Shown here in pieces: positions 55,473-64,000 of a DNA stretch of 64,000 nucleotides (within the stretch, counting starts at the first letter, position 1; every line of letters starts with the position of its first letter). The notes beneath the pieces were generated by a model, which was not told where the DNA came from, made no database searches, and worked only from the letters and a program-made list of their open reading frames with translations. Both the position numbers and the translations under genes were made by a program. This DNA comes from Anadara kagoshimensis (lineage: Eukaryota > Mollusca > Bivalvia > Arcoida > Arcidae), in contig CM037861.1 in NCBI GenBank assembly GCA_021292105.1, positions 48,498,634-48,562,633 of the forward strand. Direction: 5' to 3'.

Positions 55473-56368
55473 ACAAAGGTACTTAGGATTCAAAATGAGA
55501 GCGGAACTTTATGGAAGCAAGGTGGTTTATCATCCAAGCAGACAACAGAAAATACTATAAAAGTCAGTGCATCAAGTGGCTGTAACAGTAATGATCGAAC
55601 ACTTCAAATGCACGATTCAGCTACTTCTACACAGTTTAAAGCCTGTCTTTTAGAAAGCTGTTTGTTCAGGGTTTTTTCTGTTGTGTTCAAGTGCCAAATA
55701 AATGATCAGCTGATTTTATCCAAAAAATGACAGTGAACAAGTGAATCTTATGTCAAATGGTTCTTACATGACTCAATCAAAAAATGCAAATCTCAGCAAT
55801 TATGACAAAAAGTCTATAACTTGGTGTTGAAGAGAGAGGGTTGTTATTGACTAAATGTTGGCTATCATTTGTAGCTCTCACCCTTTCACGTGCTTATCTA
55901 GAGCACAGCATCCCCCGCCAGAATCGTTGTCTTGGAGATTTGTTTACAATCTGCGAGATCGAGAACTAGAACGAGATCGGAAGTAACTTGGTTCCCAATC
56001 AAGTGTTAAAATGATTGCTCGGGGCCGTTAAAATAAGACAGCTCTTCGTGAAAAAGCGCCATCTAAAAATTCAAATAATTTTTACTTCCGGTTAAAATCA
56101 TTTGACAGGGCACCGGTTATTGTTATGGTTACTTATGAAATCCTCCGCGAAACTTTACAGAATTTTGTTAGTGATATTTCTAGTTATTCCTTGTTGGATT
56201 AAAATTTGATTAGTGGGAATACATTGTCATATTGATATAATTTGATTGCCATGATCATTTTCTTTTCAGATTTATTTATTTAACAAAGAAATTGAACTAT
56301 ATTACACATTGTCTTTTCTTGTAGCGGATTTACATTAAGGTGTTGTTAGGCATGTAAACAACCTGAAA
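55473..56368 (+). promoter_or_regulatory. CFAP299 upstream region
   Basis: Sequence between the SINE/foldback unit and the start codon. The part from about 55900 to 56110 is richer in CpG than its surroundings (for example around 55940-55980), as expected near a promoter. No clear TATA box is placed. No ORF is supported here. Confidence 0.35.
56119..56132 (+). promoter_or_regulatory. Candidate X-box (RFX site) upstream of CFAP299
   Basis: ATTGTTATGGTTAC matches the X-box pattern RYYNYY-N2-RRNRAC except at one base and lies about 240 nt before the start codon. RFX factors commonly drive ciliary genes through such sites. A one-mismatch hit in AT-rich DNA can be chance. Confidence 0.3.
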
Positions 56369-56476
56369 ATGGAGGAGGAAGTACCCAGTGGAAGTGATAA
56401 CATTGTTGCAGAGTTCTCCACTTATGAAGATTTTCTGGATTCCCAAATTAAGGATATAGATTTGTTTTATCTAGAG
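56369..56476 (+). CDS. CFAP299: CFAP299 exon 1
   Basis: ATG in context AAAATGG, 108 nt, 36 residues (starts [20 protein letters not shown], ends DLFYLE), donor GTAATG, phase 0. The [10 protein letters not shown] block is a family hallmark. Confidence 0.93.
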
Positions 56477-59400
56477 GTAATGAGAAAAATCATGAAGTGA
56501 TTTTAAAATTTCTGATACTGTCTAAACAGAGTTCAGAAGTAACCTCTTTTCAGCATCCCCTCTATCACCTGAGAGTGTGGCCATTCCCTCCTGGGCCTTC
56601 TCAATAAATTTTTTGGGGTTAACCAAAATTGTCATGGTTGCTTTTTAACTGCTGACATTTGTTAAATTGTATAAAACCGTATGTGCATTGTATTTTAGTC
56701 CTTTGTCAGGCTTGTCATTCATAAACTGATAAACAATTGGTTATATCCTGGGTAATACACAAAATCCATGTAATAATGAAGCTAAAGTTATCAGTGTTAT
56801 TGTTTCTGTATTCCAGAGGAAAATAGTTTTTTAACTAATGATTACTTTGGGTCATTATAAATTAGAATTAATTATGCACTTACCAACAGCACAATGTGGT
56901 TCGGCAGTGTACCACATGATACCCTATAACATTTTTGCAGAACAATTATTTCCATCAGGGATGGAATTCACATTTTACTGTAAAAATATGTTACTCTGGG
57001 AAACTTTGTTGTAAATGTTTTCCAAAATGTTCGGCACCAACATTAAGAGGTTTTGATCATGTGGCATGCTAGCGAACTCAATAAGATAAATTAGATAAAT
57101 GTTCCACCAATAAAACAATAGGATTTTAACATGTAAACATGTAAGTTTATTCTAAGCTATTTGTCTTATGATGGTTAGACATTTTTTTATATTACTACTA
57201 TCATAGGCAGAATTTCACCCATGGTGGAACTATAAAAAATGTCTTACCATCATTAAGGCAGATAGTTCAGCCTAGTAATACTATGCTTTTTTTTACAACA
57301 GCTGTAAAGAGAGTCATTGTGCTTGATGTTAATTTTAGTCTCTAAGTGATGATTAACATTGAAGTAATAAGCTTCTTAAGTGTTTATAAATGTAAATAAA
57401 AAAACAATAAGTGCAATGTTATGTACCCGAAGATATTTAGCTTTAATTATACAGTGTATAATTGTTCAAATAACCTGTTTTAGACTAACTTTAATACATT
57501 TTTTATCAGGATGAGGAACTTGCACGACAGGTTGTAGAACTGGGTTACAGAGGCAGTGGGGAAGTTTTAAAAAGAGAGGAATTTGAAGCAAGAAAACAAG
57601 CTGCAGAAGCAAGTCGTCTTTCAAAACGTAGTCAACAAAAGTATGTCTTCATTGATATAAATGATAGTGTATACAAACAGTACATAATATTGTTTGTTTA
57701 ATTGTCACTTTAGTACAAATTGAGCATTGATTCTTATTTTAATTTCATTCATTGAAAATTGACACGATTGAAGACTGTGCACACAGTGTAACTCCTGTAG
57801 CAATTACTATTATTGTGCATGGTTTTGTTTGCCTAAAATTATTACTGAATAAAGGTAATTTCCCTTGGGGAAAAATTTAGTTAATTTAATCGCTGAAATT
57901 CCCAAAATAAATGTGACATACTAGCAATTTAAGTCTATTCGTCCTTACCAACAAAATGTTAGATATTGTCACAATATAACATCTTTGCAAAGAGGATCCT
58001 AAGCTATTGCAAACATTTAGAATTTCAAATTTTCACAATTCAAAAGGCAAAAGGTAGATTTTTAAAAATATTACCAAATCACTGGTTTATGTTGTTATTG
58101 CAATTTTGCTTTCAGTAATATAAAATTAGCAGTTAACACTAATGTTCATTGAGAATCAAAAGCACAAAATGAATTGACTGAAATTAATGGTAGGGCTTAA
58201 ACAATATGCAATCAATCAACTTATTAATGTCATAATTTTAGACATAAGATTTGGTTTTGACTGGTACTAAGATTTTTTTTTATTTGTAGAACTTTAGCTA
58301 GTTCAGGTAAAGAGATAAAGGATCCATTTCTAAAAGCTCTTGCATCAAAAGAAGAAGAAAATAGAAGTGGAAAAAAGACAGTAAGTTTAACTGAATTCTG
58401 ACAAAAAAATTGTTTGCTCTAGTATTTTAAGAAAAATCGTCCCCATTTTATTAGGTTGATTTGAATCAAATCACTGGCAAATGTTTTAAACATTAACATC
58501 CAGAGTCATCACCACTACAATAATAACAAGAAAAAAAAGAAGGTACAAGTGAAGTGAAGTAATGGTAATTTACAACCCAGTCAAAATTATTTCACTTATA
58601 TCGAGGTGGTCAGTCCATAAATGGTGGCAGAAACAGGGATGTCTGGAGAAAACCACCAACCTTCGGCTAGCAAACTGACAGACTTTCTCACAATAGGATC
58701 TGTCCAGAGTGGGATTCGGTCCTAGGCAATGAACTTGTTGAGATTTAGTTGTTAGGCAATGTCACCTACTGGACCATTATAGTTTTTATTCAGAAAAGAC
58801 AAGTTAAATTTTCTTTTCGCATAGGTTAATTTAACAAGCAATTTTAGTTATTGCTTCATTTAGTTGTTCATTATAGGTAGCTTTTCAGTTTACTCATTGA
58901 TAGTTTTTCACAGTTTTTTGTTGTTGTTTTTGTTGTTGTTTTTTGAGCACATGTAAATCTAACAAAAAATATAAAACCTAGAAATTAGTAGTTTAAAACC
59001 TGTGGTTACCATGCAGTGATAAATGAGGTTGCAGATTGAAGGTATATACAACTTTTATAATAATATTTTACTACATATAGTGTTATTTTATGATAACCAA
59101 TAACCAAATATACATTTTTTTTAATTTACAGACTAATATTTATAAGAGATAAATGCTAGAGGTCAAGAAATCTCAGGATATATTGACTTTGCCCACAGAC
59201 TAAAGACAGAAGATTTTGAACCATATTTTTCTGGCAGAAAAAGACTTTTACCAAGGAAGTCAGATCTGAGGTAATCATCTCTGAATGATATACTCTTTCA
59301 ATTACAAGAAAATATTGATTCAATACTATAAAATATTGCTGAATATCAACATAATCAATTTTATGGTCATTCTCTCCATAACTGCTCATGTGAGATAGAG

Positions 59401-61692
59401 TTTTTTGCCATGTAAGATATATTTCTGGTCAGAGACTTGAATGAAATGTTCAACCCCTCAAGTGAGATTTCCTCATTCAACATAGACACTCATAATGGAT
59501 TTTTATAGTCATATTTCTAGGTTTCCACAAATTAAAAATTATTACTAGCCAAATTCCCAATATAGTCCTTTCTAAAGCATTTTTTAAAAAATCTGTTAAA
59601 TGGGTTACTATTTGAAAGAATTTTTCAGAAATTAGTAGCCAATGGGGACTTTGGCTAACAGTGATTGAAACATAACTCTCCTAACTTATTAAGGATTCTT
59701 CCAATTTTGACCTTAATTTTCCAATCTTTGATCTCCTGCTTTTTAGCGAAAAAACTACCTAACAGACAATTTCCACAGATTTTGTAAGGTATAAGTTTAA
59801 AACCAAATTTCATACTTTGACTGCAGTTTTCACAAAACTGATCAAATTCAAATTGAAATGGGGGGGGGGGGGGGGGATAACCAAACCTGTCTAATGTTTG
59901 TTTTATTAATGCTGAACATATAACTGGTATTACTAAATAATATCAATAGGCTTACTTTTTATCCAAACATGAAAAAAAGTGAAGTATTTCTGCATTTTTG
60001 CCCTTTATAAAGAGGCATATTAATGTAACGTCAGATTTCCATTACCTTATGTCTTTATTTTAGAAATAACTTTCAATTTTAGATGCAAATTGAAAGTTAT
60101 ATCTTATATTTACAATATTAATCCTTGACATTTCTGTTAAGATTTGCAAAAAGCCAAACATTTAATATTACAAAACACTGGTTTTTATTTCTTATCCGCT
60201 GGTTTTGTCAGTGAATGGAACAGCACCATTGATCCTTCAAGACCTTAAGCCATACTTTTTTGATGTCATTTCATCATGTCAATGCATTAAAATTAGCTCC
60301 GACCAAAATTGGACTCGGCGAGAGGGTGACAGGTCATGAGTGCTAATTTTTTTACGAGAGGTTGATAGGTCATGCTAGTTTACTGAAATGTAAACATTAT
60401 TCTTATCAATAAGTTTATGTAGAAAAAAACAGTGATTGTAAATATAGACAATAAGTCCTTATATGGAGGTGGTGATAAAATGAATTCCTTTTACCCTCAT
60501 TTTGATACAATAGAAAATGCTATTTACTCCAGACCCATCTCAGTTTTGCTTTTAATTACTAAATATTTTGTTTATTTATCATTGCAGTTTTTACAACTGG
60601 GAAACTCAGTTGTCAACTTCAAATCCAACACCAAATTACCAAGTTATAGCAGAAAATGCATCAGGATTATTATTTAAAAACAAAAGAGATAGAAAATTAA
60701 TCAATGTTGATCCAAAGGTAATTTTTTTTCATTGTCTTACAAGTGTTTTTCAAAAGGTCCAGGCCACAGCTCCACGAATATTCCTTTTGAAAGGAAGAGT
60801 GTTCTTCAAAATGACACCTGAAATTTATTAGTAACAATCATGAAGCTGTAGCCTGGGCCTTATATCTGGGAAATAGCAATAGAATTGGATTTAATTTAAG
60901 GAAAATTTTAGGAATGATTGTGAAATTAGAGTTTTCCCATGTGACTTGTGTGAATACACATGTTTAGGTAATGCAAAGAACTAATGGTATGATTAGGTAT
61001 TGCATCAAATGATGTCAATTTCAAGTCTGCAAGACATCTATTACCTGTTTACCGACTGTTTATTTTTCGACAGTTACAGTCACTAGTTAAAGTTAACCAT
61101 GTTAAAGAGGGGGTAGGCTAAGTGAGCTGTAGCTCACAAATTTCTTGTTGACTAACTCTTAAACATTATTGGTTTCATTGTATGCTTTGTGATATATGGT
61201 TTTTACTTGTTTGATGAAATGCATTTGTAATTTGTGAATATTTTAATGAAATGAAACACAAACATACCGGTTCATATCCAAATCACAATCCAAAAAGTAA
61301 ATACTTTGAAAACTGACAAATTAGGTTAAACATGGGAAATGAGGTGAGGTGCTCTGGACAGGTAAGCACCACCTGTTTAGCTAGCTACGTCCACCAAATA
61401 TAGTCAAAATTTAGAATGAAAGGAACATGGAAATATTGGATGTCAAATATATCTTGGTTAATTTTGGATACAGAGACATCATATTTATGAACAATTTTGT
61501 GATGACAGCCATAAACAAAAAAGTTACAGTAAATTTTACTATGTATTATTTATAAAGCAAGTAATTAATTCAGTATCATTATTTGTAATTACAGGCTGAA
61601 TATCCAGGAGATAATACAAAGAGGATAGTTATAGAAACACCCAGATATACCAGGTTGTCATATACGATCACACAACACGTAGGAAAACATGA
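56369..61692 (+). CDS. CFAP299: Cilia- and flagella-associated protein 299, with three frame breaks
   Basis: Six exons: 56369-56476, 57510-57640, 58290-58380, 59132-59270, 60588-60717, 61595-61692. The product matches the CFAP299/C4orf22 (DUF4464) family from end to end: [10 protein letters not shown] near residue 20, [15 protein letters not shown], then [50 protein letters not shown] and INVDPK. The length, about 233 residues when the conserved frame is followed, agrees with the family. CFAP299 proteins are linked to motile cilia and sperm flagella; no catalytic activity is known. All introns have GT-AG borders. Exon 4 lacks 2 nt at 59138-59141 and 2 nt at 59150-59153, and exon 6 lacks 1 nt at about 61650-61652, relative to the conserved frame; each lies in or beside a homopolymer. 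Either the assembly has indel errors or this copy is newly broken. Confidence 0.93.
56477..57509. other. CFAP299 intron 1
   Basis: Holds the MITE at 56893-57082; otherwise AT-rich sequence with nothing supported. Confidence 0.6.
56893..57082. mobile_element. GGGGTTCGCCGC MITE, partly CpG-depleted copy
   Basis: GTGGTTCGGCAGTGTACCAC at the left and TTTTGATCATGTGGCATGCT then AGCGAAC at the right match the 10320 copy. Confidence 0.7.
57510..57640 (+). CDS. CFAP299: CFAP299 exon 2
   Basis: Acceptor TTTTATCAG, 131 nt, donor GTATGT, ending in phase 2. Encodes [20 protein letters not shown] and then [10 protein letters not shown], both strongly conserved in the family. Confidence 0.93.
57641..58289. 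other. CFAP299 intron 2
   Basis: AT-rich, nothing supported. Confidence 0.6.
58290..58380 (+). CDS. CFAP299: CFAP299 exon 3
   Basis: Acceptor ATTTGTAG, 91 nt, donor GTAAGT, ending in phase 0. Encodes [20 protein letters not shown] and [10 protein letters not shown], matching the family's TL.SAGK..D.F...LA..EE.NRSGK stretch. Confidence 0.92.
58549..58770 (-). mobile_element. SINE, type 2, in CFAP299 intron 3
   Basis: Tail complement AATTTACAACCCAGTCAAAA at the left, body complement GAAAACCACCAACCTTCGGC, head decayed at the right. Confidence 0.65.
59132..59270 (+). CDS. CFAP299: CFAP299 exon 4, two frame breaks
   Basis: Acceptor AATTTACAG, donor GTAATC. Read straight from exon 3, the frame reaches a stop after six codons. 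The conserved peptide is present but split over three frames: the first three codons in frame, IFIRDK in the second, and [17 protein letters not shown] onward in the third. The observed length of 139 nt is 4 short of the 143 nt that would restore the phase needed by exon 5. The gaps fall in a T run and an A run. Confidence 0.88.
59271..60587. other. CFAP299 intron 4
   Basis: Contains a run of 17 G at 59860-59876. No gene supported. Confidence 0.6.
60588..60717 (+). CDS. CFAP299: CFAP299 exon 5
   Basis: Acceptor TCATTGCAG, 130 nt, donor GTAATT, ending in phase 0. Encodes [20 protein letters not shown] and [20 protein letters not shown] followed by VDPK, the best conserved part of the family. 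Confidence 0.93.
60718..61594. other. CFAP299 intron 5
   Basis: Nothing supported. Confidence 0.6.
61595..61692 (+). CDS. CFAP299: CFAP299 exon 6 (C-terminus), one frame break
   Basis: Acceptor ATTACAG. The first 18-19 codons ([19 protein letters not shown]) are in frame, then the conserved C-terminus [13 protein letters not shown] and its stop at 61690-61692 appear one nucleotide out of frame. Without correction translation runs on to a TGA at 61730-61732 with an unrelated tail. Confidence 0.88.
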
Positions 61693-61772
61693 TGATTCTA
61701 GCTGTTACTGTGTTTTTATATCTGAACTTTGATCATGCATTAAATTATGAACTGTTAATGTCTTATTGTGTA

Positions 61773-61791
61773 AATAAATTATGTAAATAAA
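61773..61791 (+). terminator. Two AATAAA polyadenylation signals of CFAP299
   Basis: Two AATAAA hexamers lie at 61773-61778 and 61786-61791, about 80-100 nt after the CFAP299 stop, followed by AT-rich sequence. Position and spacing fit the 3' end of this transcript. Confidence 0.65.
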
Positions 61792-62065
61792 CTAAAAATA
61801 CTGAAAAACTTTTTATAAAAGTTTTGGAAATTTTTTTCTTTTGGCTCACCTAGGAAAAAAAATTGCTTGGACAGGATAAAATTTGTTTTGATAAAATAGT
61901 TGCATGATTCTAATCCATCAAACATATTCAGAACCTTTAAAAGAGTATATTAACTTCCTTGTCCTCTTTGTGATGATCACCACACAGGGCTAAATTCTAG
62001 TTATGGTAGCAAGCTTTTTTATACCCGACATGGCTGCTTACTGTGAATGAGTTTTTATTTAAGGT

Positions 62066-62402
62066 TGTCTGCGGTAGCTCATTTGGTAGATTGCTCTCTC
62101 TCTCTAAGCTAGAGGCTGTGAGTTCGTACCCTGGCACGGTCTAACCCAAAACTTGTAAGTGGGAAGTGGCCGTTATTTCCCAAAGCACTTGCCATTACAA
62201 AATGCAAGTCATGGTTCTTTTGGTTGGGACCTTGAAATTAAAGAGGTCCAATGTCACAGTAGGCATGGCACTATAAAGAACCCTGATTTATAATGCCATA
62301 AGCGCAACACACAGGCAAAATTTCAGCACCTTTGCCTGTAGCTGACGATATCTTGATATAAGCAAAATATTCTTGACTGGGACATTACACACCATTTCTC
62401 AC
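62066..62402 (+). mobile_element. tRNA-headed SINE, type 1
   Basis: Head GCGGTAGCTCATTTGGTAGA, box-B-like GAGTTCGTACCC, body with AGCACTTGCCATTACAAAAT and GCCATAAGCGCAACACACAG, tail TCTTGACTGGGACATTACAC. Confidence 0.8.
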
Positions 62403-62858
62403 TCACTAGTTACTGTTGACTGGACATGGCTGCTAACTATGAATGAGTTTTTCTTTTAGGTTGTCTTTCCTTTCGACTGGTTCCCTTTCAATGTTTATGG
62501 ATCCAGGCCCCGATTTCATAATCATTTCTTAACTAAGATTTTCATCAACATAGATTTGGCAAGTTTTGACAATTTTTGTAGGAACTAAAATTTAACATGT
62601 TGACAAAATACTAATACAAATGTTATAAGCTTGAAAAGATCTTCAAAATGACACCTTAAATTCTCAAATATCTAAAAAATATTAACATATTATTAAGATT
62701 TAAATTTGTCAAATTTAAGTGAAGGAAAATATTTTTACGAAATGTTTGTGAAACTGGTGCCAGTATATTTTGCTTTGATTTCGGAGTTAATTATTTGCCT
62801 CCCCTGCATACATTTTGCATAAGGAATATTTTTACAAAGCATGGGACTTACCAATAAT
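62403..62858. other. Anonymous intergenic sequence
   Basis: Nothing supported; a phrase near 62405 ('ggacatggctgctaactatgaatgagttttt') repeats 62027-62060. Confidence 0.4.
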
Positions 62859-62928
62859 AGAGTTTGCCAGTGTACCACATGATACCCCATAACATTTCTG
62901 CAGAACAATTAATTCCATAACAGATTAA
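62859..62928. mobile_element. Left half of a GGGGTTCGCCGC MITE
   Basis: GTTTGCCAGTGTACCACATG and CATAACATTTCTGCAGAACA match the first third of the family; the match stops where the pearl-like element begins. Confidence 0.65.
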
Positions 62929-63999
62929 AACAAGAGCACCGCCGAGTGGTGCATTATACGCCCGTGTTATATTGATCGAGTAGTACTATTTACTGAGAAG
63001 TATAAGTACAACTAGGATATATGTATGTAAAAATATATTGCTAAATGGATAGTGGTAGACTGCTATATAATTCATATTCATTTCCAGGAAGGAAGAAGTT
63101 TAAAATATAATGTTAGGTCATGCCAGTGATAAGTTGTAATTCAAATTTGCACGAGATATTACCATTAAGGTGTAACTGTATAACAAATTTCATTTAAATC
63201 CATGTTTTTATTGTCTACTGAATGGAATACAAACCACATGGTCATACATACAAAAATTTCTAAGTTAAAAAAGGGGCATAACTCCTCCAAAAATAATCTG
63301 AAAAAGTTGTAATTCGAACTTGCACCAGATATTAACATCGTAAATGTGTATACCAAATTTCATTTGAATCCATAAATAGTGATAGGCTCTAATGATCGGA
63401 AACCACATGGTCATACATACAAAAATTCCTAAGTTAAAAAAGGGGCATAACTCCTCCAAAAATAATCCAAACAAGTTGTAATTCGAACTTGCACCAGATA
63501 TTAACATCGTAAATGTGTATACTAAATTTCATTTGAATCCATAAATAGTTGTAGGCTCTAATGATCGGAAACCACATGGTCATACATACAAAAATTTCTA
63601 AGTTAAAAAAGGGGCATAACTCCTCCAAAAATAATCCGAAAAAGTTGTAATTCAAACTTGCACCAGATATTAACATCGTAAATGTGTATACCAAATTTCA
63701 TTTGAATCCATAAATAGTTGTAGGCTCTAATGATCGGAAACCACATGGTCATACATACAAAAATTTCTAAGTTAAAAAAGGGGCATTACTCCTCCAAAAA
63801 TAATCCGAAAAAGTTGTAATTCGAACTTGCACAAGGTATTACCATGGTAAAGCTGTATACAAAATTTCATTTGAATCCATAAATGTTTGTGGTCTCTATT
63901 GAACGGAATACAAATTGTTAACAGACGCCCGCCCGCCCACCCGCCCGGACGGACAGCACCGTAACATAATACGTCCCGTCATATGACGGGCGTATAATG
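62929..63999 (+). mobile_element. Pearl-like (Helentron-like) element with ~170-bp internal repeats
   Basis: 5' ACAAGAGCACCGCCGAGTGG hairpin (GCACC/GGTGC) followed by CATTATACGCCCGT; GCCCGCCCGCCCACCCGCC tract at 63925-63947; 3' hairpin CCCGTCATATGACGGG and ACGGGCGTATAATG at 63986-63999. CATTATACGCCCGT is the exact complement of the 3' end. The element seems complete just inside the window edge. Confidence 0.8.
63145..63905 (+). repeat. ~170-bp tandem array, about 4.5 units
   Basis: AAAAAGGGGCATAACTCCTC recurs near 63269, 63437, 63608 and 63777, together with CATACATACAAAAATTTCTA and AAATTTCATTTGAATCCATA. Hydrophobic ORFs across these units on the minus strand are a by-product of the repeat. 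Confidence 0.92.
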
Positions 64000-64000
64000 A

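Noticed and set aside
63165-63694. Repeated hydrophobic open frames on the minus strand
   Set aside because: They are three readings of the ~170-bp tandem unit of a non-autonomous element.

Overview
This window is animal nuclear DNA, most likely from a bivalve mollusc. The genes are split by long introns with GT-AG borders, the base composition is strongly AT-rich, and repeats make up most of the sequence: tRNA-headed SINEs, MITEs, satellites and mobile elements with internal tandem arrays that resemble the 'pearl'/Helentron-like elements of bivalves. No bacterial-style operon, CRISPR array or autonomous transposase/reverse transcriptase ORF was seen. The bivalve assignment is an inference from repeat style; the eukaryotic assignment is certain.

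Two protein genes point away from each other. On the minus strand a large gene runs from its start codon at 53431 leftwards past the window edge. Twelve exons (985 to 53431) join without any frame conflict into 504 residues of a charged, helix-rich coiled-coil protein that I do not recognise; its 3' end lies outside the window. Introns 10 (21.5 kb) and 11 (13.2 kb) fill most of the left half. On the plus strand, six exons (56369 to 61692) encode CFAP299 (C4orf22, DUF4464 family), a cilia/flagella-associated protein. All its splice sites look good, but exons 4 and 6 carry three small deletions relative to the conserved reading frame.

Layout: 1-14.4 kb is intron 11, with a 26-bp satellite (5.6-7.1 kb), several MITEs, a near-perfect 165-bp foldback and SINEs. 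14.6-36 kb is intron 10, with a local duplication at 20-21.4 kb, a 78-bp minisatellite (29.3-30.4 kb) and a pearl-like element (34.4-35.8 kb). 36-42.6 kb holds eight short exons (10 back to 3). 42.6-52.5 kb is intron 2, containing a deep transposon nest (46.2-51.5 kb). 53.4-56.4 kb is the divergent intergenic region, into which a 1.44-kb foldback element with a perfect 9-bp target duplication has inserted. 56.4-61.8 kb is CFAP299. 61.8-64 kb is a SINE, a truncated MITE and another pearl-like element running to the right edge.

No previously undescribed multi-gene system is visible. The points most worth a second look are the nested transposon stack, the shared architecture of the pearl-like elements, the frame breaks in CFAP299, the MULE-like foldback between the two genes, a CpG-decay series in one MITE family, and the unidentified coiled-coil gene beside a ciliary gene.
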